From Pseudomonadota bacterium (GTDB lineage Bacteria; Pseudomonadota; Gammaproteobacteria; Xanthomonadales; Rhodanobacteraceae), in NCBI GenBank assembly GCA_021795435.1, contig JAJYPJ010000011.1:1-52443 (forward strand): a stretch of 52,443 bases of DNA, read 5' to 3'. The translations under genes and the position numbers were made by a program. Below the pieces are notes generated by a model. The model saw only the letters and a list, made by a program, of their open reading frames with translations, did not search any database and was not told the origin of the DNA. Shown here one piece after another: positions 34,593 to 44,758 of this stretch. Each line of letters opens with the position of its first letter. Position 1 is the stretch's first letter.

Positions 34593-35892
34593 GGCAGCCC
34601 ATCCGAACATCGCTGCTTAGGACGCCGATCCAAATCGCCAAAAGCCACCAGAAAAGGAGACCCCACCAAGCCGAATAGAACGCCAGTGCGGTATTGAACG
34701 GAAACACTGCAGCCAGCAGCGCGACGCTCGCGGGCCACGCGCGCTCACGAGCGTCCGGACGGGCACGGCGCCACAGGCGGATTGCCAAGGAAATACCCAA
34801 AAGCCACAGAGCGAGGCCAACGACCCCACTTTCGCTAAGGATCTCCAGGATGATCTGGTGCGCGTAAAAGGCGCCTTCGCGTGCACCCGGCTTCACAAAT
34901 GGATCGCCTGCGAGTGCAAATCGAGGATAGGCATAGCGAAACCCGCGCACGCCGACGCCAGTCCACGGGTTGGCGGCCACCATGCGTAAAGCATCACCCC
35001 AGATGCTCAACCTGAAGGAAAGTGCCGCATTGAGGCCTCGCTCGGACCCCTGGAAGGCCATGAGTGTGCGCCCCATCCGCGCGTCAAATCGGGACGAAGT
35101 CCGCCAGGCCAGGCCCATCGCCAACGCGCCAGCCACAAGCGCCACACCTGCCCACAGCGCGAAACGTCGAAAGGAACCGGCCTCGCGCCAGAGAAGTACG
35201 GCCAGCACCAGTGCATAGGTCAGCCAGCTCGCGCGCGAGCCGGACAGCAGAATCGGCCCAAGCAGCAACAGCGCGATCAGCGCTGCGCAAAGGCGTCCCG
35301 ATCGGCAAGCCCGTGCACGATCCAGTATGAAGGGCGAAAGTGTCGCCAGCACTTGGCCGATCTTGGGATCACCTGCACCAAAGATGCCAGTCAACCTATG
35401 CGGCTCGGCGTGCCCGCGGACACTCCATCCGGTCAGTGCCTGCATCCAGGCATCCAGCGACCAGAACAACAGCAACCATGCAATGGCCCGGGAGAGACAA
35501 GACCACTGTCGTCCCTCTCGGAGAATCCATGCAATGCCGACCGTGAGGGGAAGGTAACGCATCATGGCGGCTACCGTTTCCCAAGTGCGCGATGGCATGA
35601 CGGCATGCATGGTCGAGGCAAGCGCAGCCAACTCGTAGCATCCCCAGACCACCATCGCCCAGCGCACGCCGGATAGTCGGATGAGCTCACGCGGTCGGCA
35701 GACAAGCATCACCGCACACAGCAGCATCAGGGCAAATGTCGCCAACTCGGCCAAGCGGCCAAATGGAAGAAGCACAAGCAGGGCAAATGGCAGAATCCAG
35801 AGATCGGGTCTGCACGGGTGCCCTTTGGCCGTGCCCATCAGCGGTTCATCTGGCCGCCGGCTCGGTGGTGAAGATCCCTGCGCCAGCTCCAC
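34582..35892 (-). CDS. O-antigen ligase-like membrane protein (WaaL/Wzy type)
   Basis: A 436-residue protein with about 10-12 transmembrane helices and the O-antigen ligase/polymerase pattern. A large periplasmic loop follows LSFRLSIWGDALRMVAANPW, TGVGVRGFRYAYP and AHQIILEILSESGVVGL, the last being the HNxxLExLxExGxxGL-like signature. These enzymes transfer undecaprenyl-linked glycan to lipid A-core or to proteins. It starts at GTG 35892, with GAGGG six bases before, and nine bases after the TMEM43 gene. Polymerase and protein-glycosylation functions are alternatives. No other O-antigen genes are in the window. Confidence 0.85.
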   Translation of the reverse strand: MELAQGSSPPSRRPDEPLMGTAKGHPCRPDLWILPFALLVLLPFGRLAELATFALMLLCAVMLVCRPRELIRLSGVRWAMVVWGCYELAALASTMHAVMPSRTWETVAAMMRYLPLTVGIAWILREGRQWSCLSRAIAWLLLFWSLDAWMQALTGWSVRGHAEPHRLTGIFGAGDPKIGQVLATLSPFILDRARACRSGRLCAALIALLLLGPILLSGSRASWLTYALVLAVLLWREAGSFRRFALWAGVALVAGALAMGLAWRTSSRFDARMGRTLMAFQGSERGLNAALSFRLSIWGDALRMVAANPWTGVGVRGFRYAYPRFALAGDPFVKPGAREGAFYAHQIILEILSESGVVGLALWLLGISLAIRLWRRARPDARERAWPASVALLAAVFPFNTALAFYSAWWGLLFWWLLAIWIGVLSSDVRMGCHGA

Positions 35893-35901
35893 GGCAGTCC
35901 C

Positions 35902-36981
35902 TCATTCCGTGACCGGGCGCAGCCTGTGCCACCGCCACAGCGCCGTTCCAAGACACCCGATCAGCATCAGGCCGAGCACTCCGCCAAACAAAAGGCTATA
36001 GGACGACCACGTGAGGACGGGTGATACCAGCATGAGGGCGATGCCGCAGGAAACCACCAATACGCCGTCGACACGCCTCACGCGTGCAGCGGAGATCAAC
36101 GCAACTCCCCCGATCGCAAGCAACGTCGCGACGAGCCGGCTTAACCACGCGTCGATTGGGCGCGGAGGCAATTGGGGCAGAAGATCGCCCAGACTGCGAT
36201 CACCCAATTGCACGCAGGCGCCTCGCGACGCCATAAGCCGGTCGCCGTCCACTGGCGCCAGCACCGTCACCGCCTGAGTCGGAACGGCACGCCAGCGCAA
36301 GCGCACATCGCCAAGCCTTGGATGCATCGGATCGCCGCTGTACAAATCGCCATCATGCACGCCGAACGTAGCGGCAAGGTTGGGCGGCAATGCATCGGCG
36401 ACTGGCAGCGCTTCCCTGCCCGGGATGCGCTCGACAAGGAAGGGGTCCAGTACAAATCCATCCAGTTCCACTCGCTGGGCCACAAACGCAGCAGGCTGCA
36501 CGGGCAGCAGTGGATTTTGATGCCCCTTGGGGCGCAAGAAGGTCGAGGAATCCACACGGCCGGCATGCCATTCCAGTTCGTACACCGGGTAGCCCACGTC
36601 AACCTGTTGCCACTGGAACATGGCCACCTCACGGCGAAGCAGCAATGTGTCGGCACTTTGATTGAAGACCGGATCCCGCGGCGCAACGATCACCTTGGGA
36701 ACCCCGACCACACGCACCCACGCGCCGTTGAGGCGACCCGAAGGCCGCGCATGACGACCCAAGTCCTGCACCCCGGCTTTTGGGCCCACCAAACTCCGCA
36801 GCGCGGCATGGTAACGAAACGAGGTTTGTTCGACGCGCCAGGAAGCCAGCAACGCCAACAAAACGAACAACGCGCCAAGGAATACCCTGGCCCAGGGAGA
36901 GGACCGCCAATCCCACTTCGCGCGAGGCTCTGCGCGGCGCGCGCGCTCTCGCCGGATAATCTGGCGAGTGGCGCGTTTCAC
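35902..36981 (-). CDS. TMEM43 (LUMA) family membrane protein
   Basis: A 359-residue protein with one N-terminal membrane helix (residues ~30-47), a large soluble region, and three to four C-terminal helices. The bacterial TMEM43 marks are visible: [67 protein letters not shown]. The human relative is an inner nuclear membrane protein; the function of bacterial members is unknown. It starts with GTG 36981, overlapping the stop of the metallo-hydrolase gene (GTGA), and is followed after nine bases by the O-antigen ligase-like gene. Confidence 0.85.
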   Translation of the reverse strand: MKRATRQIIRRERARRAEPRAKWDWRSSPWARVFLGALFVLLALLASWRVEQTSFRYHAALRSLVGPKAGVQDLGRHARPSGRLNGAWVRVVGVPKVIVAPRDPVFNQSADTLLLRREVAMFQWQQVDVGYPVYELEWHAGRVDSSTFLRPKGHQNPLLPVQPAAFVAQRVELDGFVLDPFLVERIPGREALPVADALPPNLAATFGVHDGDLYSGDPMHPRLGDVRLRWRAVPTQAVTVLAPVDGDRLMASRGACVQLGDRSLGDLLPQLPPRPIDAWLSRLVATLLAIGGVALISAARVRRVDGVLVVSCGIALMLVSPVLTWSSYSLLFGGVLGLMLIGCLGTALWRWHRLRPVTE

Positions 36982-37850
36982 AGATCAAAGGCCTCGACGG
37001 CCTGCTGGCCATTCACCACTCCAAACCGACCGCCCTCATCACGCCTCAGCGTAGCCATTGCGATCAAAGGGTCGTGCGTAAAGAACAAACGGATACCTCT
37101 GGCCAGTGCATCATCCAGGATGGCCTGCTTTTCATCGATGAGGCGCTCTGGATATCGGTCGTATCCCATGGTGATCGGCACATGGACCCACGGAACGCCT
37201 GGAATAAGGTCGGCGCAGTAAAGAACGCCGCCGGCAGCCCCGGGACTGGGCTGGACTTCAGCCAGCATCAGTCCAGGCGTATGGCCATCGGAATAATGGA
37301 ATCGGACGCATGGCCCCAGCACCGCGTCGTGGGCACCGTCGACCAGCCGCAACCTCCCGCTGGCCTCGAGCAGCGAGGTCAGGCCTGGAATAAACGAAGC
37401 GCGATCTCGAGGATGCGGCGCCAGAGCACGTCGCCAATGTTCCGCGCCCACAAGATAGTGCGCGCGGCGAAACAGCAGCCTTGGCGCGGAGTCCGGCTGC
37501 CACGCCGCAAGCAGGCCGCCTGCGTGGTCAAAGTGCAAATGCGAGAGCACGACGGCATCAATGTCGTCCTCCGCAAAGCCTCGCGCCGACAATTCATCCA
37601 ACAGCACATGCCGCGATTCCTGCACGCCATACCGCTCGCGCAACCGAGGCTCGAAGAATGCGCCGATCCCGGTTTCGAACAGCACGTTCTTGCCATCGAG
37701 ATCCTCAACGAGGAGGCAGCGGCAAGCGAGCGCCACCCGATTGTGCTCATCGGGTGCCAACCACTTCGACCAAACGGCACGGGGAGCATTGCCAAACATC
37801 GCGCCGCCGTCCAGACGCTGGCCGTTCCCGGGAACCGCGTGGATTCTCAC
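36978..37850 (-). CDS. Metallo-beta-lactamase fold hydrolase
   Basis: A 290-residue MBL-superfamily protein. The zinc motif is [10 protein letters not shown]; further ligands lie in YSDGHTPG and YCADLIPG, with FTHDPLIAM at the end. The architecture resembles the quinolone-response/AttM-like or Zn-dependent lactonase-like subgroup, but I cannot assign a substrate. No signal peptide, so cytoplasmic. It begins with GTG 37850, overlapping the ferredoxin stop, and overlaps the TMEM43 start at its end, so translation of the three is likely coupled. Confidence 0.88.
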   Translation of the reverse strand: MRIHAVPGNGQRLDGGAMFGNAPRAVWSKWLAPDEHNRVALACRCLLVEDLDGKNVLFETGIGAFFEPRLRERYGVQESRHVLLDELSARGFAEDDIDAVVLSHLHFDHAGGLLAAWQPDSAPRLLFRRAHYLVGAEHWRRALAPHPRDRASFIPGLTSLLEASGRLRLVDGAHDAVLGPCVRFHYSDGHTPGLMLAEVQPSPGAAGGVLYCADLIPGVPWVHVPITMGYDRYPERLIDEKQAILDDALARGIRLFFTHDPLIAMATLRRDEGGRFGVVNGQQAVEAFDL

Positions 37851-38110
37851 GCGGCCCGCTCCCCATCGTCAGCCATTCCTCGATATTTGGACTCGAGTTC
37901 CGACCGCGACTCGGCATGCAGTTCGTCGGGAACGATGCACTCCACCGGGCACACCACAACACACTGGGGCTCATCGTAATGGCCCACGCATTCGGTACAG
38001 CGCGCTGGATCAATCACGTAGTACTCGGGCCCCATCCGAATGGCCTGGTTTGGACAGACGGGCTCGCAGACATCACAGTTGACGCAGGCGTCGGTGATTT
38101 TCAGGGACAT
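37847..38110 (-). CDS. YfhL-type 2[4Fe-4S] ferredoxin
   Basis: An 87-residue ferredoxin with two cluster motifs: C9-x2-C12-x2-C15-x3-C19, and C38-x2-C41-x8-C50-x3-C54. The longer loop in the second motif is characteristic of YfhL/Alvin-type ferredoxins, which have unusually low potentials. The C-terminal tail ([12 protein letters not shown]) is also typical. ATG 38110 is preferred over an upstream start. It lies near coaD, an arrangement common in gammaproteobacteria. Confidence 0.93.
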   Translation of the reverse strand: MSLKITDACVNCDVCEPVCPNQAIRMGPEYYVIDPARCTECVGHYDEPQCVVVCPVECIVPDELHAESRSELESKYRGMADDGERAA

Positions 38111-38150
38111 GGATCGATGCGCGACAAGCCGTGAGCCTGCCGCGCTTTGC

Positions 38151-38645
38151 TCACATCTGGACAAACTTGTACGTGGCGGCGCTCGGCGCCAAGGCTTTCG
38201 CTACCGCAGCCTCATCGGCCTTGTCGCCAATGAACAAAACGGTTACGCCCTTGAATGACCCTGCCTGTGCCCCGCTGAACGAATTCTCGATGAACCTGGC
38301 CGTGGTCGCCGAATCCGGGCCACCGAACGCGAGCATGTTTCCGGGAAGGACCGTACGCGCAACTACACCCTGAACTTGCTCGAGCTGACGGTCTCGCTCA
38401 CCCTTGGAGTTGGCGTCCGAGCCGGCAGGAACAAAGTAGACATACGGGCTATCCGTCGTGACGCCCTGCATGTTGTCCTGCACAAGCTGCCCGAGATACT
38501 GCTGCCAGCCAGCGACGTCATCGGGGTTTGCGGGGCGCTGCACGACTGCCGCCTGTTGCGCTGCGACGTGCTGCTGCTTCTGACAGGCACTGAGCGACAA
38601 CGCCAGGCCCAGCCCGAGCGCCATGGCATGAAATGTCTTGCGCAT
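38151..38645 (-). CDS. Hypothetical lipoprotein
   Basis: A 164-residue protein with a lipoprotein signal (MRKTFHAMALGLGLALSLSAC). The mature part has no motif that I recognise. It contains GWQQYLGQLVQDNMQG and a FLFIGD-like strand (here VLFIGDKADEAAV) near the end, suggesting a small alpha/beta domain. It lies between coaD (58 bases) and the ferredoxin (40 bases) on the same strand, probably in the same transcript. No function is assigned. Confidence 0.75.
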   Translation of the reverse strand: MRKTFHAMALGLGLALSLSACQKQQHVAAQQAAVVQRPANPDDVAGWQQYLGQLVQDNMQGVTTDSPYVYFVPAGSDANSKGERDRQLEQVQGVVARTVLPGNMLAFGGPDSATTARFIENSFSGAQAGSFKGVTVLFIGDKADEAAVAKALAPSAATYKFVQM

Positions 38646-38703
38646 ATGGGTTCTCCTCTCTATGAATATTGTTGTTGAAGCGCCGGCAAGAATCGGCAGT
38701 TGC

Positions 38704-39878
<1,175 letters not shown>

Positions 39879-39911
39879 TTACTGATCCTAACCCGCGCCC
39901 ATTGTGCCCGC

Positions 39912-40889
39912 ATGATGAAGCTGTTCCGCAAGCAGGAAGCAGGCTCGGACCCAGTTGAGCCAACGTCGGCCGCGCGCAGCTGGCGCGACCGCCTTGGTGA
40001 AAGCGCCCTTGCACGAGGCTTGAGTGGTCTGTTCAACCGCAATCCGCGGCTGGACGAGGCGCTTTTGGAAGAACTGGAGTCCATACTCATCGGCAGCGAC
40101 GTCGGCGTAGCGGCCACCACCGCAGTACTTGATGACCTGCGGAAACGGATGCGCGGACGGGAGTTTGCCGACGTCGGCTCCTTGTTCGACGCGCTTCGCA
40201 CTCGGCTGATTGGCCTCCTCGAGCCGATTGCGCGCCCCCTCAGAATCCAGGCCGCCCAACCCTTCGTGCTGCTGATGGTGGGTGTCAACGGTGCCGGAAA
40301 GACGACGACCATTGGCAAGCTGGCCATGCATTTGGGTAACCAAGGCCTTGGAATCATGCTCGCAGCTGGTGATACCTTCCGTGCAGCTGCCGTAGCGCAA
40401 TTGAAGACGTGGGGAGAACGCCATCACGTCCCGGTGATCGCGCAGGCACAGGGAGCTGATTCGGCCAGTGTCATTTTTGACGCACTCCAGGCAGCGCGCG
40501 CCCGTCAAATCGACGTGTTGATTGCCGATACGGCAGGCCGCCTGCATACGCAGAGCGGGCTGATGGATGAATTGGCGAAGGTCCGGCGCGTGCTTGCCAA
40601 GTGTGACGCCGCAGCGCCACACGAAGTCCTGATGGTGATCGACGGAACGACCGGACAAAATGCCGTCAGCCAGGTTCGGCAATTCCGCGACATCGTCGGC
40701 GTCACCGGCTTGGTTGTCACCAAACTGGACGGCACTGCCAAGGGTGGAGTCGTGTTTGCTCTGGCACGCGAATTTGACATTCCGATTCGTTTCATCGGTA
40801 CGGGCGAGCGCAGTGAGGATCTCATTGAATTCGATCCCGTTGCGTTTGTGGATGGCCTTCTTCCCAAGCGCCTGCAGGGCGCCCGCTGA
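39912..40889 (+). CDS. ftsY: Signal recognition particle receptor FtsY
   Basis: A 325-residue SRP GTPase that docks SRP-ribosome complexes at the membrane. The N domain spans about residues 25-115. The G domain has GVNGAGKTTTIGKLA (P-loop), GDTFRAAAVAQLKTW, DTAGRLHT and TKLDGTAKGG. The protein lacks the long acidic A domain of E. coli FtsY (497 residues). Only a short basic N-terminus (MMKLFRKQE) precedes the N domain, which may serve as membrane anchor. It is followed after six bases by the AsmA-like gene. Confidence 0.96.
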   Translation: MMKLFRKQEAGSDPVEPTSAARSWRDRLGESALARGLSGLFNRNPRLDEALLEELESILIGSDVGVAATTAVLDDLRKRMRGREFADVGSLFDALRTRLIGLLEPIARPLRIQAAQPFVLLMVGVNGAGKTTTIGKLAMHLGNQGLGIMLAAGDTFRAAAVAQLKTWGERHHVPVIAQAQGADSASVIFDALQAARARQIDVLIADTAGRLHTQSGLMDELAKVRRVLAKCDAAAPHEVLMVIDGTTGQNAVSQVRQFRDIVGVTGLVVTKLDGTAKGGVVFALAREFDIPIRFIGTGERSEDLIEFDPVAFVDGLLPKRLQGAR

Positions 40890-40895
40890 TCGACC

Positions 40896-41942
40896 ATGGT
40901 GCCAAGTCATCGCTTTCGCATGGCGTTAGTCGGCAGCTTGGCAGTCCTGGCGGTCCTGGTTGCCGGCCTGCTGCTCGCCGTGCACTTGCTGCTGCAACCG
41001 CAGCGCTTTACAGCACTGCTGGAGACTGCTGCTTCCGCAGCCAATCTCAAGCTCAAGCTTGAACATCCTGCACACGCCGAATTATTGCCGGTTCCTGGAT
41101 TGGTCCTGGAAGGCCTCAGCCTGAGTGTTCCCGGTCACGCGGAGCCCATGCTCACTGCCGCGAGAGGGAAATTGAGGGTTCCCTGGCGTGCGCTGCTTGG
41201 CGGCGTTCCGACCATCACGCAACTGGAGCTTGATGCGCCGCAGATGAACCTTGATGAGCTGGATGGCTACATCGCGGGTCTCCCAACCGGTCGGGCGCCT
41301 TGGCTCCCGCAAATTCGGACAGGGGTAGTACTCAACGATGGGAGCCTATCCAGTCATGGGCGGATCGTGCTCGCCGACGTCACCATCAAGATTGGTCAGC
41401 TCGAGCCAGGTCGCCCGTTCCAGATGACGGTGAGCGCGCGAAATGCCTCGGCGCTCCCAATCAGTCTCGCCGTCACCGGCGTGCCCCACAGTGGCACTAA
41501 GGTTGTTTCGCTGGAGCCAATGCAACTGTTGGGCGATTTGCCAGGTTACGGGCACTTTGACCTCATTGGCCACGCGCGCTGGCTGGGAGGAAGCCGAGCA
41601 CAAGTGGCCGTCGCCGGTAGCGCTGGCGCGCCCGCGCTTTCGCTGAACCTTGCCTTCAGCAACACGGCCGGTCCAGCGATGCTCGACGTGCTGATACGGC
41701 GCCCGCATCAGCAATTAGACGCGCACTTCGATCCCGCAGCGCTGCTGACTTGGTGGAAGGGTCTTTTCTCCCAAGGGCCTGGCTTGCAGCCATTGGTACC
41801 ACCTCCATTGGCCGCTGCGGCGAGCGCCTCACAAGTCACGTTCGGGACGGTGCAATTCAGTGGACTCAGCGTGAGGATCAATGGGAAGCCCGCTCCAGCC
41901 GTCAGCAAAATGGGCCAACCCTCGCATAGCGCAGGTAAATGA
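40896..41942 (+). CDS. AsmA-like inner-membrane-anchored protein
   Basis: A 348-residue protein with one N-terminal membrane helix (ALVGSLAVLAVLVAGLLLAV) and a periplasmic beta-rich region that starts with AsmA-type sequence (HAELLPVPGLVLEGLSLSVP, then RVPWRALLGGVPTITQLELD). AsmA family proteins are thought to be bridge-like lipid carriers or to affect outer membrane assembly. This one is short for the family, about half of E. coli AsmA. A Gln/Pro/Ala-rich tail ends it. Its stop overlaps the mutY start (ATGA). A second ATG at 40920 is possible. Confidence 0.78.
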   Translation: MVPSHRFRMALVGSLAVLAVLVAGLLLAVHLLLQPQRFTALLETAASAANLKLKLEHPAHAELLPVPGLVLEGLSLSVPGHAEPMLTAARGKLRVPWRALLGGVPTITQLELDAPQMNLDELDGYIAGLPTGRAPWLPQIRTGVVLNDGSLSSHGRIVLADVTIKIGQLEPGRPFQMTVSARNASALPISLAVTGVPHSGTKVVSLEPMQLLGDLPGYGHFDLIGHARWLGGSRAQVAVAGSAGAPALSLNLAFSNTAGPAMLDVLIRRPHQQLDAHFDPAALLTWWKGLFSQGPGLQPLVPPPLAAAASASQVTFGTVQFSGLSVRINGKPAPAVSKMGQPSHSAGK

Positions 41943-42985
41943 GCAGGCTGTCCGAAGATTTGCTGGCGTGGCAGATCCGTTCTGGGCGTCATGACCTGCC
42001 ATGGCAATGCCCACCCCGTAGCGCATACCGCATCTGGATCGCAGAAGTGATGCTGCAGCAGACGCAGGTCGCAACGGTGATACCGTACTTCCAGCGCTTT
42101 CTCGCCATGTGGCCTACCCTGTTCGACCTTGCCTCGGCCGACGAGGATGCCGTCCTCGCGCTGTGGTCAGGGCTCGGCTATTACCGGCGCGCGCGCTACC
42201 TCCACGCCACTGCCCGAATCTGCGCAGATCAATGCGACGGCGACTTACCCAGGGATTTCGACGCGTTGGCCGCGCTGCCCGGGATCGGCCGGTCGACGGC
42301 CGGAGCCATACTGGCACAGGCTTGGGATCTGCCATTCGCGATTCTTGACGGCAACGTCAAACGCGTACTGACCCGTTACCACGGAATCGCAGTATGGCCA
42401 GGCAGCGCCACCGTGACGAGGCAGCTATGGCAACTCGCCGAAGAACACACGCCATCACAGCACGCAGGACGCTACGCGCAGGCCATCATGGATCTGGGCG
42501 CAACCGTATGCACGCCGCGGCGCCCGCGCTGCACAGATTGTCCTGTTGCCCACCACTGCAGCGCACGAGGACAAGGACGGGAAGCCCAATTGCCAGTTCA
42601 AGCTCCGCGGAAATCATTGCCGGTTCGACATATCCACTGGCTTCTTCTGCGCGATGCAACCGGTCGAATGCTGTTTCAACAGCGACCAGCGGATGGGCTA
42701 TGGCCCAGGTTGTGGAGTCTCCCGGAAGCGCCACATTCTCCCGACCAGCATGCGGCGCTGTTCGCTGATTTCGACGAAGCCGACAGGCAGGCCCTCCCGG
42801 CGCTGCGCCACGCGTTCACGCACTTCACTTTGGATGTGCACCCGGTGCTTTTCCAAGGTGTCCGGCCGCGCGCAGCGTGCGCCATCCCGACGATGGCGTG
42901 GCATTCGCCTTCCGATGCCGCCAAGCTTGCGCTTCCGGCGCCAGTGCGCCGCCTGTTAACTCATCTACCGGAGATGCCGCGATGA
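41939..42985 (+). CDS. mutY: A/G-specific adenine glycosylase
   Basis: A 348-residue base-excision repair enzyme that removes adenine mispaired with 8-oxoguanine. Catalytic residues E36 (WIAEVMLQQTQV) and D137 (LDGNVKRVL) match E. coli E37 and D138. The helix-hairpin-helix is LPGIGRSTAGAIL, and the [4Fe-4S] cluster cysteines are C191, C198, C201 and C207. A MutT-like C-terminal domain (about 225-348) recognises 8-oxoG. ATG 41939 overlaps the upstream stop, and its own stop overlaps yggX, the usual neighbour. Confidence 0.97.
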   Translation: MSRLSEDLLAWQIRSGRHDLPWQCPPRSAYRIWIAEVMLQQTQVATVIPYFQRFLAMWPTLFDLASADEDAVLALWSGLGYYRRARYLHATARICADQCDGDLPRDFDALAALPGIGRSTAGAILAQAWDLPFAILDGNVKRVLTRYHGIAVWPGSATVTRQLWQLAEEHTPSQHAGRYAQAIMDLGATVCTPRRPRCTDCPVAHHCSARGQGREAQLPVQAPRKSLPVRHIHWLLLRDATGRMLFQQRPADGLWPRLWSLPEAPHSPDQHAALFADFDEADRQALPALRHAFTHFTLDVHPVLFQGVRPRAACAIPTMAWHSPSDAAKLALPAPVRRLLTHLPEMPR

Positions 42986-43257
42986 CGCGCATGGTCTACT
43001 GCCAGCACCTCGGCCGAGAGGCCGAAGGCTTGCCCTACGCCCCCTGGCCTGGAGAGTTGGGCAAGCGAATTTTCGAGCACATCTCACGCGATGCATGGAA
43101 CCTTTGGCTGCAGCAACAGACCATGCTGATCAACGAATATCGACTCAGCCCTCTGGACCCGCGCGCGCGGACCATGCTGGTCGAGGAGATGGAGAAGTTC
43201 TTGTTCGCAGGCGGCAATGCGCGACCACCTGGTTACAAGGCGCCTCCTGAGGACTGA
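42982..43257 (+). CDS. yggX: Fe(2+)-trafficking / oxidative damage protection protein YggX
   Basis: A 91-residue protein, exactly the length of E. coli YggX. Its conserved features include VYCQHLGREAEGLPYAPWPG (with the conserved Cys), RIFEHISRDAWNLWLQQQTM and LINEYRLSPLDPRAR. It helps protect iron-sulfur proteins from oxidative damage. ATG 42982 overlaps the mutY stop (ATGA). The 3' end overlaps the convergent DUF6491 gene by 25 bases. Confidence 0.96.
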   Translation: MTRMVYCQHLGREAEGLPYAPWPGELGKRIFEHISRDAWNLWLQQQTMLINEYRLSPLDPRARTMLVEEMEKFLFAGGNARPPGYKAPPED

Positions 43258-43712
43258 GCTTTCGCCGCCCCGCTGCCGCCACCGAGAGGCCTTGGGTCGA
43301 CAGCCTCGGCATGCGGTCCCATGCTCCTGCGAACGGCCAGGTAATCAACCTTGCGGATGCTTTCGATTTGGCAGGGCATGCCATGCACATAGATGTTGTC
43401 GAATCGTGTGCGCAGCTCGTTCATGTGCGGCCGGATACCGACGCCGTTGGTCCAGCTCAAATTGATGCAGGGCTTGGCAACCCGGATCAGGTAGACATCG
43501 TTGACACCGGTCCAGATTGCGATGTGATTTTCACCAAGCGGCTGCCAGCCTTGAAGCTGGAATACCGTTACGGAATCCTGTGGCTTGCCAGCATACTTCT
43601 GGAACCGTGCGAGGTTTTCAGCCATCACCTTGGCGGTGTCGGCCAGGACTGAACCCGCAGACACAATCGCCATTGCCGCCAAGGCAGCCAGAATCGAATT
43701 CCTGATGCGCAT
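43233..43712 (-). CDS. DUF6491 family exported protein
   Basis: A 159-residue protein with a signal peptide (MRIRNSILAALAAMAIVSAGSVLA). The body (GWQPLGENHIAIWTGVNDVYLIRV, then KPCINLSWTNGVGI, RTRFDNIYV, MPCQIESIRKVD) matches the DUF6491 pattern with its two conserved cysteines, which could form a disulfide. The C-terminus is Gly/Ser-rich. Function is unknown. It is convergent with yggX and its start is about 180 bases from tRNA-Phe. Confidence 0.75.
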   Translation of the reverse strand: MRIRNSILAALAAMAIVSAGSVLADTAKVMAENLARFQKYAGKPQDSVTVFQLQGWQPLGENHIAIWTGVNDVYLIRVAKPCINLSWTNGVGIRPHMNELRTRFDNIYVHGMPCQIESIRKVDYLAVRRSMGPHAEAVDPRPLGGGSGAAKAQSSGGAL

Positions 43713-43833
43713 GAGAATCCTCCCGACGATCGAGTGCGCGGCGGCGCACTTGCCGATTCATGGTAGCCCCGGCCAAGACGTCCGGCACAACAGCGCATCG
43801 CACGTTCGCATTGCATTCATCCACCTGCCATGC

Positions 43834-43863
43834 TTGACGCGGACTCCCGAGCGCACGTCTAAT
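43834..43863 (+). promoter_or_regulatory. Promoter of tRNA-Phe
   Basis: TTGACG (43834-43839) and TCTAAT (43858-43863) are 18 bp apart, each one base from consensus. A GC-rich stretch (GCGGC) follows the -10 box, as in stringently controlled stable-RNA promoters. The predicted start is about 25 bases before the mature tRNA. Confidence 0.65.
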
Positions 43864-43894
43864 ATGCGGCTCGCAACGCATGATGCGTCGTCGT

Positions 43895-43970
<76 letters not shown>

Positions 43971-43983
43971 TTCAATCAATCAC

Positions 43984-44600
43984 TTACATCAGTCGAAACG
44001 TCGCCGGTTGGTTCACGTGTGACGAGAAAGTGCCATCGATCCGGCCCGCCGCGTCCCGCAGGTGATCGGTGGCGAGATGGGCATACCGCAGCACCATCTC
44101 GTAGCTCGACCAGCTGCCCAGCTCCATCAATTCCCGCAACCGGGTCCCGCTCTGCACGTGCCACGACGCCCACGTATGCCGCAGATCGTGCCAGCGGAAC
44201 GCGCGCTCGATCCCTGCCCGCGCCAACGCCTTCTTGAACGCGACGGTTGAGCACCGGTCCACCGGCCTTCCCTGGTACGTGAACACGTACTCGAGATGCT
44301 CCCCGCGCCGCCGACGCAACACCTCCAGTGCGTCGGCGTTCGATGGGACGCCAATGGCCCTCCCGGCCTTGGCCTCGTCTGGATGGATCCACGCCACACC
44401 ACGAGCCATGTCGACCTGGTCTCACCGCAGGTACGACACGTTGCGCTGCCGAAGTCCCGTCATCAACGCAAACTGCGCCATCTCCCGCAGGTGCGGCGGC
44501 AACTCCTGCAACAGCCGCCGCGCCTTGACGCGGGTGAGGAAACGATTGCGTCGCCTCGGTTCCCTGTACAGCCGAACTTTTGGAATGTGATCGCCGCCGG
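43984..44600 (-). pseudogene. Tyrosine-recombinase (integrase) remnant at tRNA-Phe
   Basis: The C-terminal catalytic part of a phage-type integrase. The segment LTRVKARRLLQELPPHLREM, ALMTGLRQRNV (first catalytic Arg), HDLRHTWASWHVQSG (HxxR box) and LGSWSSYEMVLRYAHL (Tyr nucleophile) are all present in one frame. They are interrupted by a TGA at 44422-44424 where relatives have Trp (...LRWDQVD...). The N-terminal arm- and core-binding domains are missing: homology starts near 44600, and the DNA beyond belongs to the next gene's terminator. The gene is therefore dead by both nonsense mutation and truncation. No second copy of the tRNA 3' end was seen, so the element itself appears lost. Confidence 0.88.
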
Positions 44601-44685
44601 CAAGTACCAATACCCGCGGATGCAAAGCGTGGCGACGGACGGCGCAATCGTGGCCAATCACGAGCCCATCCGCCGATACCGAAAG

Positions 44686-44714
44686 CACGCGGGCGCCATG
44701 CTGGCGCCCGCGTG
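44686..44714 (-). terminator. Perfect 12-bp hairpin terminator of the outer membrane protein gene
   Basis: CACGCGGGCGCC (44686-44697) and GGCGCCCGCGTG (44703-44714) pair perfectly around ATGCT. On the minus strand a short CTTTC follows the stem. It lies 45 bases after the stop of the beta-barrel gene. Confidence 0.7.
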
Positions 44715-44758
44715 GAGGGGACTTGGTTGCCGCGATCGGGCAACCTGAGCCTATCGCC

